A stretch of 64,000 nt of DNA from Nitrospirota bacterium (GTDB lineage Bacteria > Nitrospirota > UBA9217). The position numbers and the translations under genes were made by a program. Positions 1 through 8,459 of this stretch are shown here, piece after piece (the first letter of the stretch is position 1; the number at the start of each line of letters is the position of its first letter). The stretch spans positions 248,001 to 312,000 of the forward strand of contig JALNZF010000002.1 of assembly GCA_023229435.1 (NCBI GenBank). Direction: 5' to 3'. The notes beneath the pieces are model-generated. The model worked only from the letters and a program-made list of their open reading frames with translations, searched no databases and was not told where the DNA came from.

Positions 1-1
1 C

Positions 2-310
2 CGCATCATCGCTTACAGTCTCGGCAATTTCGTGTTCGGGTCCGAGAGCAACAACACGAACGCGAGCATACTACTCCTTTTGACTTTTCAGGGCAAGAGC
101 CTTTCGCGGGTTGAGGCAGTGCCGCTGGATGTGAACAACTACCGGGTAAAATACCGGCCCCGCATTCTGCGGGGCAAACCTGCCCGGGAAGTGCTTGAGA
201 GCATCAATGCCGCATCGGAACGGTTCAAGACAAAACTGGACATTGCGAATGACCGCGGGACGATCCTGCTTGCGCCATCCTTGAAAAGCGCTGAAACGGG
301 GACTCGGTAA
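2..310 (+). CDS. CapA/PgsA-family protein, C-terminal fragment
   Basis: The reading frame is open from the window edge (base 2) to a TAA at 308-310, so only about 102 C-terminal residues are visible. They begin with RIIAYSLGNFVFG, the conserved closing motif of the CapA / poly-gamma-glutamate biosynthesis (PGA_cap) metallophosphatase-like family, in which the GNF segment follows the last catalytic block. The rest is a beta-rich tail with no further motif. Family members act at the cell envelope and are often linked to capsule or poly-gamma-glutamate, but their exact reaction is poorly defined. The catalytic N-terminal part lies outside the window, so substrate and completeness cannot be judged. 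Confidence 0.7.
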   Translation, partial: RIIAYSLGNFVFGSESNNTNASILLLLTFQGKSLSRVEAVPLDVNNYRVKYRPRILRGKPAREVLESINAASERFKTKLDIANDRGTILLAPSLKSAETGTR

Positions 311-312
311 AA

Positions 313-375
313 AAATGGCATGGTGCATAGCGCATGGCGCATAGGGGTTTGCTCTATGCCCTTTGCGCTTTGCCT
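313..375. repeat. imperfect palindromic repeat
   Basis: The left arm CATAGCGCATGGCGCATAG and a diverged inverted arm (CTATGCCCTTTGCGCTTTG) flank a six-base centre. It sits between the CapA-like stop and the convergent 3' end of the PPIase gene. It resembles the other spacer palindromes of this window in layout but not in sequence. There is no T-run, so terminator function is not supported. Confidence 0.5.
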
Positions 376-419
376 CTCTATTTTCCCGTCTCCCCTTCTC
401 CAATTTCGCTCATCCCGCC

Positions 420-1379
420 TCACTGCTCCAGCGCCTTATAATTCACCTCGAACTTTGTCCGCGCGCGAAGCTCCTTGAGCCACTGTTTGTACCGCGTGTC
501 CTCTTTTTCCCGCTGCAGCTTCTCGGCTATGCCATGAGAAACTTCGTCAAGACCCATCCTGCCGGCTCCCCGCTTCTCCTCAAGTTTAAAAACGTGGAAC
601 CCATACGGGCTCTTCACGATCCCGCTGATACCGCCCTTGGGCAGCCCGAAGACTACGTTGAACTCAGCCGGCATTTCTCCCATGGCAAAATAGCCCAGAT
701 CACCGCCGCGCTCGGCCTCGGGTGCCGTTGACTTCTCGCGCGCAAGGGTGGCGAAGTCGGTTCCGGCCTGCAGGAGTTCCTCAACCTTTCTGGCCTCCTC
801 CTCGGTGGCAACCACGATCTGGCGCACACGGACCCGCTCAGGCCTCTCGAACTCCCGGGCATTGGCCTGGTAATACCGCCGCACATCGGACGGCGCCACG
901 GCTATGTGCCGGTTCACTTCGCGCGCGATCAGCCGATCGATCATGATTTCTTCCCAGATGTCCGACTTCCACTTTTCAAAGTCAATGCCCTGGCTTGCGA
1001 GCAGGTCCTTAATGTCTTGTCCGTATTCCATGCGAAGCGCTTCCATTTTTTTGTCGATCTCGGGCAACCCGACCTTGATCCGCTTCCGCTGGGCCTCGCC
1101 GAGCATCATCTTGCGTTCGATAAGCCTGTTGAGGAACTCCACCTTGATCTCGAGTTCGGCTTCGCGCTCGGGTTTAATCCCGGTGCGGCCGAATCGTTCC
1201 TGAAATTCTGCGAGTGTGATAGGGTCCCCGTTCACCGTCGCCACGACCCTGACGTCGGCGGAGACCGTCGCAACGGTACTGTTCTGTGACTTCTCCTCCA
1301 CCTTTTTCTTACAGGCAAAAAAGAGAAGCCCCAGCAACAGCACCGGGGCCAGATATTTCGTGAGACGCGGGATATTCAT
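420..1379 (-). CDS. SurA/PpiC-type peptidyl-prolyl isomerase lipoprotein
   Basis: A 319-residue envelope protein. The N-terminus is hydrophobic and ends in LLFFAC (about residues 18-23), a slightly atypical lipobox with Cys23 as the likely lipidation site. Residues about 45-170 form the helical SurA_N-type chaperone region (VNGDPITLAEFQERF). Residues about 182-275 form a parvulin rotamase domain, with RVRQIVVATEEEA at the start and YGFHVFKLEEK at the end. The expected role is folding or isomerisation of outer-membrane or periplasmic proteins. It lies 8 bp downstream of a second SurA-like lipoprotein gene, so the two are very probably co-transcribed. The length fits a one-domain PpiC/PrsA-like protein rather than full two-parvulin SurA. 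Confidence 0.85.
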   Translation of the reverse strand: MNIPRLTKYLAPVLLLGLLFFACKKKVEEKSQNSTVATVSADVRVVATVNGDPITLAEFQERFGRTGIKPEREAELEIKVEFLNRLIERKMMLGEAQRKRIKVGLPEIDKKMEALRMEYGQDIKDLLASQGIDFEKWKSDIWEEIMIDRLIAREVNRHIAVAPSDVRRYYQANAREFERPERVRVRQIVVATEEEARKVEELLQAGTDFATLAREKSTAPEAERGGDLGYFAMGEMPAEFNVVFGLPKGGISGIVKSPYGFHVFKLEEKRGAGRMGLDEVSHGIAEKLQREKEDTRYKQWLKELRARTKFEVNYKALEQ

Positions 1380-1387
1380 CGCAGCCG

Positions 1388-2089
1388 CTATTTTTTTGTT
1401 TCTTCTTTTCCCGCTGCGGGGACCTTCGTCACGGTCAGATTGGACAGGTCCGCGGGCTTGTTGAGTTCGGCCATTGCCGTGTCCATGGCCTTGTCGTCAA
1501 CCGATATCTTGGCCTTGGCTTTGAGGCCTTTCGCGTACTCAAGGTACAGGTCCCGCCGCTTTTCCTGCGTCATTCTCAACTTGAGCTGCTGCCCGATATC
1601 TTTCAGGCTGACCTGTTTTCCCGCTGCCTTGAAGATCTTGTCCTTGTTCTGGGTGAAATAGTCCTGCACTTCCTTGTCCGAAGGCGGGGTCACCTTGCTC
1701 ATCTTGTCGCCCAGCTCCTTCTTTAACAGGCTGTTGAAGAGATCGTTCTTCGCCTCTTCCTGGACCCGCCTCTCCAGTTCCTTTTTGAGCTGCTCCTGCC
1801 GCTTTTTATACTCCGCGTCCTTGTCCAGCCCCTGTCGCTTCGCTTCCTGGATCACGACCTCGATCCCGATCAGGTCTTCGAGGAACTCCTTGCGGGCCTT
1901 GGGATCGGCCAGGATGGCCTGCTGCATCTGGGGCGCCAGTTCCTCGATCTGTTTTTTGAAATCCGACGCGGTGATGGTGCCGCGGTTCACCTTGGCCAGA
2001 ACCGCGCCATCCTCGCCCTTGTTGCAACCGGACATTGTGAGGGAAAACGCAAGGATTAATAACAGGGGTATCGTGCTGAACTTTTTCAT
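1388..2089 (-). CDS. SurA N-domain-like lipoprotein without parvulin domain
   Basis: A 233-residue lipoprotein with a clear signal sequence and lipobox MSGC (Cys at about residue 22). The remainder is charged and helical, beginning with VNRGTITASDFKKQIEEL, which matches the SurA/PrsA N-terminal chaperone fold. A long K/E-rich helix follows (about residues 85-130). No rotamase core is present, so it is probably a chaperone-only partner of the downstream parvulin lipoprotein. The start ATG is preceded by GGAGATC on the minus strand. A role in outer-membrane protein handling is inferred from the family and the neighbour. Confidence 0.75.
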   Translation of the reverse strand: MKKFSTIPLLLILAFSLTMSGCNKGEDGAVLAKVNRGTITASDFKKQIEELAPQMQQAILADPKARKEFLEDLIGIEVVIQEAKRQGLDKDAEYKKRQEQLKKELERRVQEEAKNDLFNSLLKKELGDKMSKVTPPSDKEVQDYFTQNKDKIFKAAGKQVSLKDIGQQLKLRMTQEKRRDLYLEYAKGLKAKAKISVDDKAMDTAMAELNKPADLSNLTVTKVPAAGKEETKK

Positions 2090-2171
2090 GAAATGATCTC
2101 CTCAAATAAGTGAATTTACGTCCTTTGGTAAGGCTCTCTCTAGTGCATAAAACGCTTATTCTTATAACACA

Positions 2172-5100
2172 CTACACTAGTTCCTGCAAGCACTTTTTCA
2201 CCGCTTCCGACGCGGTCCGAAGCGTCTGGTCAGGCAAAGCGATCTGAAGCGTATATTCCGGGACAAGCTTGATCCTTCCCTTGTTCCTTTTGAGGAGCGT
2301 CATGACCCGGTCGGGCGAAATGCCCGCGTTCACGGTAAAGGTGATATTCACGATGTTCTTGCCCGCGTCAATCCGCGCAACACCTGCCTTTTTGGCGATC
2401 AGTTTGATGGACATGATCTCGAGCAGGTTCGCCGTTGGCTCGGGCAGCTCACCGTAGCGGTCGCGAAGCTCATCAGCGAGGTCCTTCAGCTCCGTTTCAA
2501 GGCTCATGCTCGAGATCTCCTTGTACGCCGCGAGCCGCAGGCTCACGTCGCTTATGTAGTCCTCGGGTATAAAGGCCGACGCGCGCATGGTAATGAGCGT
2601 GTCCGGCACTTCCGAAACCGTTTCGCCGCGCAGCTCCGCCATGGCCTCCTCCATCATCTGGGTGTAGAGGTCGATGCCCACGGCCGCGATATGGCCGGAT
2701 TGCTGCTTGCCGAGCAGATTTCCGGCGCCGCGCGTCTCGAGGTCCTGCGCCGCGATGCGGAACCCGGCGCCGAGCTCGGACAGCTCCTGGATCGCTCGGA
2801 GACGCTTGCGCGCCGTGTCAGAGAGCGCTTCGTCCGCCGGGGCCAGCAGATAGGCATAGGCCTTCTCCCTGCTCCGGCCGACCCTGCCTTTGATCTGATA
2901 CAGGTCCGCCAGACCGAAGCGGTCCGCGCGGTTGATGATGATCGTATTGGCGGTCGGGATGTCGATGCCGGATTCGATGATCGTCGTGGTCACCAGCACG
3001 TTCAGGTTCCCGGCAAGGAACTTCGTCATCACGTCCTCGATCTTGTCTTCCTTGAGCTGGCCATGCGCCACACCCACCCTTGCCTCGGGCACCAGGTTCC
3101 GGATGAAGTCGGCCATGCGCTCGATGCCCTGGACCCGGTTGTGCACGAAGAATACCTGGCCGTTTCTCGCGAGCTCGTGCGCGATCGCCTCGCGGACCAC
3201 GCGTTTGCCGAAGCGCGCGAGCACCACCTGAATGGCCTGGCGGTCGAGCGGCGGCGTCTGGATGATCGAGAGGTCCCGGATGCCCGCGAGCGACATGTGG
3301 AGCGTGCGCGGGATCGGGGTGGCCGTAAGCGTGAGCACGTCCACAAGCTTCTTGAATTCCTTGATGCGCTCCTTGTGCTTGACGCCGAACTTGTGCTCCT
3401 CATCCACCACGAGCAGTCCGAGGTTCTTGAAAAGAATGTCCTTCTGGATCAGGCGATGCGTGCCGATGACCATGTCCACGGTGCCGCTCTTCAAGCCCTT
3501 GAGGGTTTCCTTCTGTTCTGCTTTTGTCCGAAAGCGCGAAAGCATGTCCACGCGGACCGAAAAGGGCGCAAGCCGCTGGGAGAAGGTGCGAAAGTGCTGG
3601 TCCGCAAGCAGCGTCGTGGGTACGAGCACCGCGGCCTGATACCCGTCCTCCACGGCCTTGAACGCGGCCCGCAGCGCGACCTCGGTCTTTCCATACCCCA
3701 CGTCACCGCACACGACCCGGTCCATGGGCCGGGGGCGCTGCATGTCCGCGAGCACGTCCTCGATCGCCTTCTGCTGGTCCGGTGTCTCCTCATAGGGGAA
3801 CGCGGACTCGAACTCGCGGTAAAGGTTGTCCGGCGGCGAAAAGGACGGCCGCTGCATGGCCTCGCGCGCGGCATAGATGGCCACGAGCTGCTGGGCCATC
3901 TCGAGGATGTCCTTCCGTGCTTTCTCTTTTGTCCGTGCCCACGCGGGCGCTCCGAGCTTGTCGAGCTTCGGGGCCGAACCTTCTATTCCAATATACTTTT
4001 GGACCTTGTCGAGGCTGTAAAGAGGAACGTATAATTTCGCGTCCGGTTCATAGCGGAGCGTGAGAAAGTCTGTCTCGAACTCGTCAACGCTGAGGTGCGT
4101 CAGGCCCTGGTATTCGCCAACGCCGTAGTCGGTATGGACCACGAAGTCTCCGGGCTTGAGCTCTTTGAACGTCGAGAGGAACGGAGCGACTTTGGATCTT
4201 GGCGTTCCGCCTCTGGCGGAATGCACTTTCCTGCCGAAGATCTCTTCTTCGGTGATCAGCGCGACGCCCAGCTCCTGCCAGGCGAACCCATCCGACAGCC
4301 TGCCGATCATTGCCATGATCGGCCATGGCCCGGACTGCTGGTCAGGAAGATGCGGGCCGAGCGCAACGCCGAGGCCGTATTCCATGAACAGTTTTTTTAG
4401 CCGCGCCGCGGCCTCGTCCGTGCCGCATACGAGCGCGACACGGTTGAACTCTCTCAGCCGTTTCAGCTTTTCCACGAGCCCGGCCATCGTGCCTTCAACA
4501 GGCCTCTGCTCCTGCTCGCGCTGCTCCCGCTCGATCGGCTTCGTGAGGCGAACGCTGAGCCAGGACGAGGATTTCGTGTCCATGCGATGCCCCGCTCCTG
4601 AGCCGAGCAGGCGGATGTTGAGCAAGGGGAACTTTGAAAGCCCGGCCTCTATCCCCTTCCGGTCAAGATACAGCTCGGCGACCTCCGGCAGTATTCTCCC
4701 CTCTTCTTTCTCTTCGTGTCTGCCCTCTTCTCTCTTTCTGATCTGGTCCTCGAGCTCTTTTTTCAGATCATCGGGCTCGATGAGCGCGAAGAGACTGTTT
4801 ACGGGCAGATAGTGGAACAGGCTCTCCATCTCGTAGAAGAACGGGGCGAGGAACTCGCCGCCTGGCGGGAGGATGCCCTGCTGTATTTGATTGATACGTT
4901 CGTCTGTTGTGAAACCGTTTTCATCCGTGGTTATCTGAAGTCTTTTTTTGAATCGTTCGATCCCCTTCTCATTGAGGATCAGTTCCCGCACCGGCAGCAC
5001 CACCGCCTCCCGGATCTCTCCCGTGGAGCGCTGGGTTTCGGGATCGAACTCGCGCAGGGACTCGATCGCGTCGCCGAAGAATTCCATGCGGACCGGGTTC

Positions 5101-5798
5101 TCATGCAATGGCGAGAAGAAATCAATGATCCCGCCGCGCCTGCTGAACTCGCCTACGCGCGTGACCAGGGAGGCTGATTCGTAGCCCGTGGCAACCAGCG
5201 CGGCAATGAGGCCGTCGGGATTGATCTGTGTTTGGGTGGTTATGGTTTTTATTGAATCAACGAAAAGCTCCCAGGGCGGAAGCTTCTGCATCAGGGACGT
5301 GACCGGCGCCACGAAGATCCCCGGGCTGCCGGAGATGAGGCTGTACAGGAAGCGCATGCGCTCGCCCACGGTGCGGCTGTCGGGCGAGTCCGCCTCAAAG
5401 GGAAGCACGCCCCAGGCAGGAAAGAGGAATATTTCAAATCCCCCCCCTCCCCCCTTTGCTAAAGGGGGGGCATTTATTTCTCCCCCTTTGGAAACTTGTC
5501 CTCGAATGGTTTTATCGGGGAAGGGGGATACAGGGGGATTTTCTAGCGGTGTTGTTCCCTCTGCAGCCTCCGTGGTGAACAGGTTCTTCTGCCCGGAAAA
5601 AAACCGCAGGTCCTCAGCAAGCGTTTCTGCTTCTTCCTCTGTGGCGGTCACGATAATGACCGGTCGGCGTGATTCGTGCTGGAGACCGAATAAAAAAAAG
5701 GCCTTCGCAGCCCCCCAGAGTTCGCTTACTTCAACGGTTTTGTGCCCGGCCTGGATATCGCAGAGCACCGGCTGGATGATGTCGCGCAGGGTCTTCAT
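2172..5798 (-). CDS. mfd: transcription-repair coupling factor Mfd
   Basis: A superfamily 2 translocase that removes RNA polymerase stalled at DNA lesions and recruits UvrA. The reading frame extends to a GTG at 5882, but the ATG at 5798 (MKTLRDIIQPVL) fits the usual N-terminus and gives 1208 residues. Visible parts are the UvrB-homology N-terminal region, the RNA polymerase-interaction domain (KPGDFVVHTDYGVGEYQGL, about residue 550), Walker A GDVGYGKTEVA (about 700), DEEH box VVDEEHKFG (about 801), helicase motifs to about 1000, and a C-terminal TRCF domain. Oddity: about 36 residues near position 84-119 are encoded by a palindromic repeat inserted in frame (5438-5547). There is no obvious Shine-Dalgarno sequence before 5798. 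Confidence 0.95.
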   Translation of the reverse strand: MKTLRDIIQPVLCDIQAGHKTVEVSELWGAAKAFFLFGLQHESRRPVIIVTATEEEAETLAEDLRFFSGQKNLFTTEAAEGTTPLENPPVSPFPDKTIRGQVSKGGEINAPPLAKGGGGGFEIFLFPAWGVLPFEADSPDSRTVGERMRFLYSLISGSPGIFVAPVTSLMQKLPPWELFVDSIKTITTQTQINPDGLIAALVATGYESASLVTRVGEFSRRGGIIDFFSPLHENPVRMEFFGDAIESLREFDPETQRSTGEIREAVVLPVRELILNEKGIERFKKRLQITTDENGFTTDERINQIQQGILPPGGEFLAPFFYEMESLFHYLPVNSLFALIEPDDLKKELEDQIRKREEGRHEEKEEGRILPEVAELYLDRKGIEAGLSKFPLLNIRLLGSGAGHRMDTKSSSWLSVRLTKPIEREQREQEQRPVEGTMAGLVEKLKRLREFNRVALVCGTDEAAARLKKLFMEYGLGVALGPHLPDQQSGPWPIMAMIGRLSDGFAWQELGVALITEEEIFGRKVHSARGGTPRSKVAPFLSTFKELKPGDFVVHTDYGVGEYQGLTHLSVDEFETDFLTLRYEPDAKLYVPLYSLDKVQKYIGIEGSAPKLDKLGAPAWARTKEKARKDILEMAQQLVAIYAAREAMQRPSFSPPDNLYREFESAFPYEETPDQQKAIEDVLADMQRPRPMDRVVCGDVGYGKTEVALRAAFKAVEDGYQAAVLVPTTLLADQHFRTFSQRLAPFSVRVDMLSRFRTKAEQKETLKGLKSGTVDMVIGTHRLIQKDILFKNLGLLVVDEEHKFGVKHKERIKEFKKLVDVLTLTATPIPRTLHMSLAGIRDLSIIQTPPLDRQAIQVVLARFGKRVVREAIAHELARNGQVFFVHNRVQGIERMADFIRNLVPEARVGVAHGQLKEDKIEDVMTKFLAGNLNVLVTTTIIESGIDIPTANTIIINRADRFGLADLYQIKGRVGRSREKAYAYLLAPADEALSDTARKRLRAIQELSELGAGFRIAAQDLETRGAGNLLGKQQSGHIAAVGIDLYTQMMEEAMAELRGETVSEVPDTLITMRASAFIPEDYISDVSLRLAAYKEISSMSLETELKDLADELRDRYGELPEPTANLLEIMSIKLIAKKAGVARIDAGKNIVNITFTVNAGISPDRVMTLLKRNKGRIKLVPEYTLQIALPDQTLRTASEAVKKCLQELV
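5438..5547. repeat. palindromic repeat inserted in frame within mfd
   Basis: C- and G-rich arms (CCCCCCTCCCCCCTTTGC then AAAGGGGGGG, and TCCCCCTTTGG then AAGGGGGA) form a compound hairpin inside the mfd coding sequence. It shares the signature CCTCGAATG-N3-TTATCGGGG (5500-5520) with the intergenic repeat at 60884-60904. It translates to a low-complexity Pro/Gly/Lys stretch that is not expected in Mfd proteins, and it leaves the reading frame intact. Confidence 0.75.
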
Positions 5799-5882
5799 GG
5801 AAAAAGTACTATAACATACCGAACGGCAGCGGCGCAACATGATCTGTGTGTTTTTGGGAAGAGCAACGATGATTGAGGGCAC

Positions 5883-6179
5883 TCAGATGACCAGATAACA
5901 GGCATAACGAGACAGCATCACCGTCCAGATCGGACGCTGCGCCCCGCTCCCAATGCCGACCATTTCGGTGATTTCAACGAAATGGTTTTCGACACATTGG
6001 CCGCTGTTAAAACACGCAGTGCGCGCTTTTTCGATGACAGCTTCGAAGTTGCGGTAATCCGTATATCCAAGCACCTGGGCGAAACCCCGGCTCGACCAGA
6101 AGAATTCGTTGCCTGTCGAATTTGTTCGGCGGATGCGTTCAAATGGGGTAATGGTGGTAGTCGGATTTTCTTTATTCAT
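5883..6179 (-). pseudogene. truncated DinD-like (DNA-damage-inducible D) gene
   Basis: The 98-residue frame matches the N-terminal third of DinD-type proteins: EFFWSSRGFAQVLGYTDYRNFE, then ENHFVEITEMVGIGSGAQR and SRYACYLVI. Family members are about 270-290 residues and continue after YACYLVI with a conserved segment. Here a TGA follows immediately, and the next sequence is the mfd upstream region. The gene is therefore cut off cleanly at the edge of the accessory island and is unlikely to work. DinD proteins inhibit RecA activity in E. coli and often accompany restriction systems. Confidence 0.7.
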
Positions 6180-6285
6180 AAAAGCGCCCTTTTCACGGCC
6201 TCAATATGCAAAGGCAAAAAACCACGCACTGCGAGTCGCGTATGTACAAAGTGCAGCAATATAGACCGGCACCAATGAAGTTTTT

Positions 6286-6711
6286 TCACGGATGCACTTG
6301 TGCTATAACAGTTGACGTAAGTATATCTAAAACAATACTTGTCGCAAACATAAACAACGCTATTGATGCTAAATCAAAAAGCATCTCGAGCCAAAAAGAT
6401 TCGGCCAGCCAACTTGATATTATATAACGTTTTCTTTTTTGCATATCTTCATCTTCCTCACCAACATAGAGGTACCACATTGCACCTTTATAAAGTAACG
6501 CAACTACCACTTGAAGAAAAACACCAGCCAAGAAGAGACTTGCAATAAAATGGGCCTGGCCTGATTTAGATAATTTATCTGCAAGCTGCGCCTGAGTGAC
6601 GAATAAGACTGGTCCACCAATACCGTAAGCTATCAGCCAAGTTCTCAGAACACCCGCAAATTGGGCGTAGCCCTCAAAATAGCCATCATCCTTATTATCA
6701 TGTTTACTCAT
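6286..6711 (-). CDS. small three-helix membrane protein of unknown function
   Basis: 141 residues, not recognised as a known family. After a charged N-terminus (about 15 residues) come three hydrophobic segments: about residues 18-42, 55-85 and 110-133. A charged loop EEDEDMQKRKR lies between the second and third. The base composition is AT-rich compared with mfd or the dcw genes, which suggests horizontal origin with the rest of the island tail. It may be a membrane effector or an unrelated passenger. The only evidence for a real gene is the complete frame, the hydrophobic pattern and its co-direction with neighbours. Confidence 0.5.
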   Translation of the reverse strand: MSKHDNKDDGYFEGYAQFAGVLRTWLIAYGIGGPVLFVTQAQLADKLSKSGQAHFIASLFLAGVFLQVVVALLYKGAMWYLYVGEEDEDMQKRKRYIISSWLAESFWLEMLFDLASIALFMFATSIVLDILTSTVIAQVHP

Positions 6712-6843
6712 AAAATCAACACCTCTATAATAATATTTCAGTTTAATTGTGATTATCAGTTGTCATAATTGATATGACGCGCTGGCTTCATCCGCATAAT
6801 TATGGGTCGCGTATGAAGACCTCTATCTACGGCCAGCCTTATA

Positions 6844-7278
6844 CTAATTGTGCGCTTTATTAACTTCTTCGATCCAAAATTTTAACACAGTATCATCAGT
6901 AGTATCCGGAAGTACGTTTAGCGTCTCCATCCACTGAAAAAAATGATCACTAGGCTTAAATTCTATCTTATTCACTACTAATGCGCTCGCCATGAATCCG
7001 TGCTCGCAATATGACCGCATCGATATATATCCGAGAAATTCTCCAATTAATCCCCTGTCGAAGCCGGACCATTCATGTGTTTGTATTCGATAAGCATTGC
7101 CATTGTTTACTGTTGGCACATGGAAATCTATACCTCGAACGAGATCGGAGTAAACAACTATGCCGAGCATGCTTCCGGCATCTGCAATCCGCCCTTCAAG
7201 GACCTGAAGAGCGTTCGGGTCTTTATCCGCCCACTTCCAATTGATGGCTTTCATTTTCTGACATAACTCATCATCCAT
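6844..7278 (-). CDS. uncharacterised 144-residue protein
   Basis: The chosen start is the ATG at 7278 (MDDELCQKMKAIN) because GGGAG lies seven bases before it. An in-frame ATG 12 codons upstream lacks such a site. The protein is soluble and mildly acidic, with no signal peptide and no recognised motif. A segment KWADKDPNALQVLEGRIADAG opens the likely fold. It lies 69 bp after the P-loop gene on the same strand, so it may belong to the defence operon tail. Function unknown. Confidence 0.55.
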   Translation of the reverse strand: MDDELCQKMKAINWKWADKDPNALQVLEGRIADAGSMLGIVVYSDLVRGIDFHVPTVNNGNAYRIQTHEWSGFDRGLIGEFLGYISMRSYCEHGFMASALVVNKIEFKPSDHFFQWMETLNVLPDTTDDTVLKFWIEEVNKAHN

Positions 7279-7347
7279 GAGCAACTCCCAGTACGAATAT
7301 TGAAAGGATAACAAGCGAGTCTAATGCCCCAAGATCTGTGTAGCTGG

Positions 7348-7887
7348 CTAGCTGAAATCAAAAAAGTCAGAAAGCAATAAACTATTGGCCTTCCTCGATC
7401 TGGCATCAATAAACATGCACTCAACATTGCCGATTTTTCTTAAATGTCGCAACAAACCTTCAATTCTAATTTCTTCATTTTCATTCAACCACTGACCGCG
7501 TTTATCCGGCGAAAGGAAACAAACCCGAATTCTTTCCACGTTGAATTTGTCCTGAAACAACGCTATAGACTCAGCAGCGTCTGGCATTTTATTAAGCGGC
7601 TTGGGATGAAGGGCTCCGGCAAAGCACCAGCGCCCCGCTCGCATTCTACTTTGAATACCCCGTATAAATTTCTGTGGCGTCAGGCGACTTTCATGAGGAG
7701 ACGACAATCTTATATACAGATTTCTTTCATTGCTGAGTTGAATGATTTTGATTCTTTTCGACGACGCAGTACGTCCATTTGCCCCAAATCGAGGATCCGC
7801 GAGCATGCTTCTTAATTGAGTGGATTTGCCCGTGTTTTGTAAGCCAACAACGAACAAAGCGCGCTCTATGTATAATTGATTTATCAT
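7348..7887 (-). CDS. P-loop NTPase-like protein of the defence island
   Basis: A 179-residue protein with a Walker A motif GLQNTGKST at residues 15-23, directly after the first beta strand (ALFVVGL). A hydrophobic strand ending in MFID near residue 159 could act as the Walker B strand, but this is uncertain. It is too short for a full AAA or ABC ATPase and looks like a small nucleotide kinase-like or GTPase-like domain. It starts 17 bp downstream of the possible nuclease gene at 7905-8435, which suggests a two-gene sensor/effector unit. Function unknown. Confidence 0.6.
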   Translation of the reverse strand: MINQLYIERALFVVGLQNTGKSTQLRSMLADPRFGANGRTASSKRIKIIQLSNERNLYIRLSSPHESRLTPQKFIRGIQSRMRAGRWCFAGALHPKPLNKMPDAAESIALFQDKFNVERIRVCFLSPDKRGQWLNENEEIRIEGLLRHLRKIGNVECMFIDARSRKANSLLLSDFFDFS

Positions 7888-7904
7888 AGTGTGGCCTTTC
7901 TGCT

Positions 7905-8435
7905 TTAATTGAAATCAATAGCCTTCGCCATGAGCTGAAGAGTCCTCATAGTATCGTCAGTAAAATACGTTCTACATGCACGCCCACTATGTGCAATTTC
8001 GTGAAGTATCTCTTTGAAATCCCAAAGCAAGACTCCGGCTCTTTCAGCTGCGCTCGGAACGTCATCCTCCCAACCCCACGACACGATCACCTTGCGATAA
8101 GTGCCCGGTGTAAACCCATATTGTTCTAACTTGACAATGACCTGTGGATCATTGAATTTTCGATCAACAAAATAACCAAGTGTTCGTCGTTGTTCCGCCT
8201 GTTTAACACGAATTTTCAGATCGTCTTTGGAAAAAGGCTTATTAGTCAGTTTCGAAAAATTGCCGGATATTGAAACACCACTCTCGATATGATAGCGCTC
8301 GGGGTTGTTCGGATTGGCCGTATTCAAGGCTAGCAAATCAATTTCCATTTGGCCATCGCATTTGATATTCGGCAAAGTGAACCATCCTTTGACATATCGA
8401 ACATAGGCTTCGACTATCTTTTCAGTCGTTTCCAA
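7905..8435 (-). CDS. possible PD-(D/E)xK-type nuclease
   Basis: A 176-residue protein. Its N-terminal half has the order expected of restriction-endonuclease-like folds: a Glu in helix 1 (EKIVEAYVRYVKGWF), then EIDLLA (about residues 32-37) and a strand RYHIESGVSI (about residues 47-56). The usual ExK lysine is not evident, so catalysis is unproven. The C-terminal half contains VIVSWGWEDDVPSAAERAGVLLWDFKEILHEIA, split here only by description into a strand and a helix. It lies 24 bp downstream of the AbiEii toxin gene and 17 bp upstream of the P-loop gene. The assignment is inference from motif spacing. Confidence 0.45.
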   Translation of the reverse strand: METTEKIVEAYVRYVKGWFTLPNIKCDGQMEIDLLALNTANPNNPERYHIESGVSISGNFSKLTNKPFSKDDLKIRVKQAEQRRTLGYFVDRKFNDPQVIVKLEQYGFTPGTYRKVIVSWGWEDDVPSAAERAGVLLWDFKEILHEIAHSGRACRTYFTDDTMRTLQLMAKAIDFN

Positions 8436-8459
8436 ATCGCACCCCTACATTACACTCCG

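Noticed and set aside
2691..4034. 447-residue plus-strand frame opposite mfd
   Set aside because: Arg/His/Leu-rich shadow of the mfd coding strand with no motif. mfd has a complete set of helicase motifs across the same bases.
5799..5882. Extended mfd start at GTG 5882
   Set aside because: The extra 28 residues do not match Mfd N-termini, and the extension reaches the dinD junction exactly. ATG 5798 is preferred.
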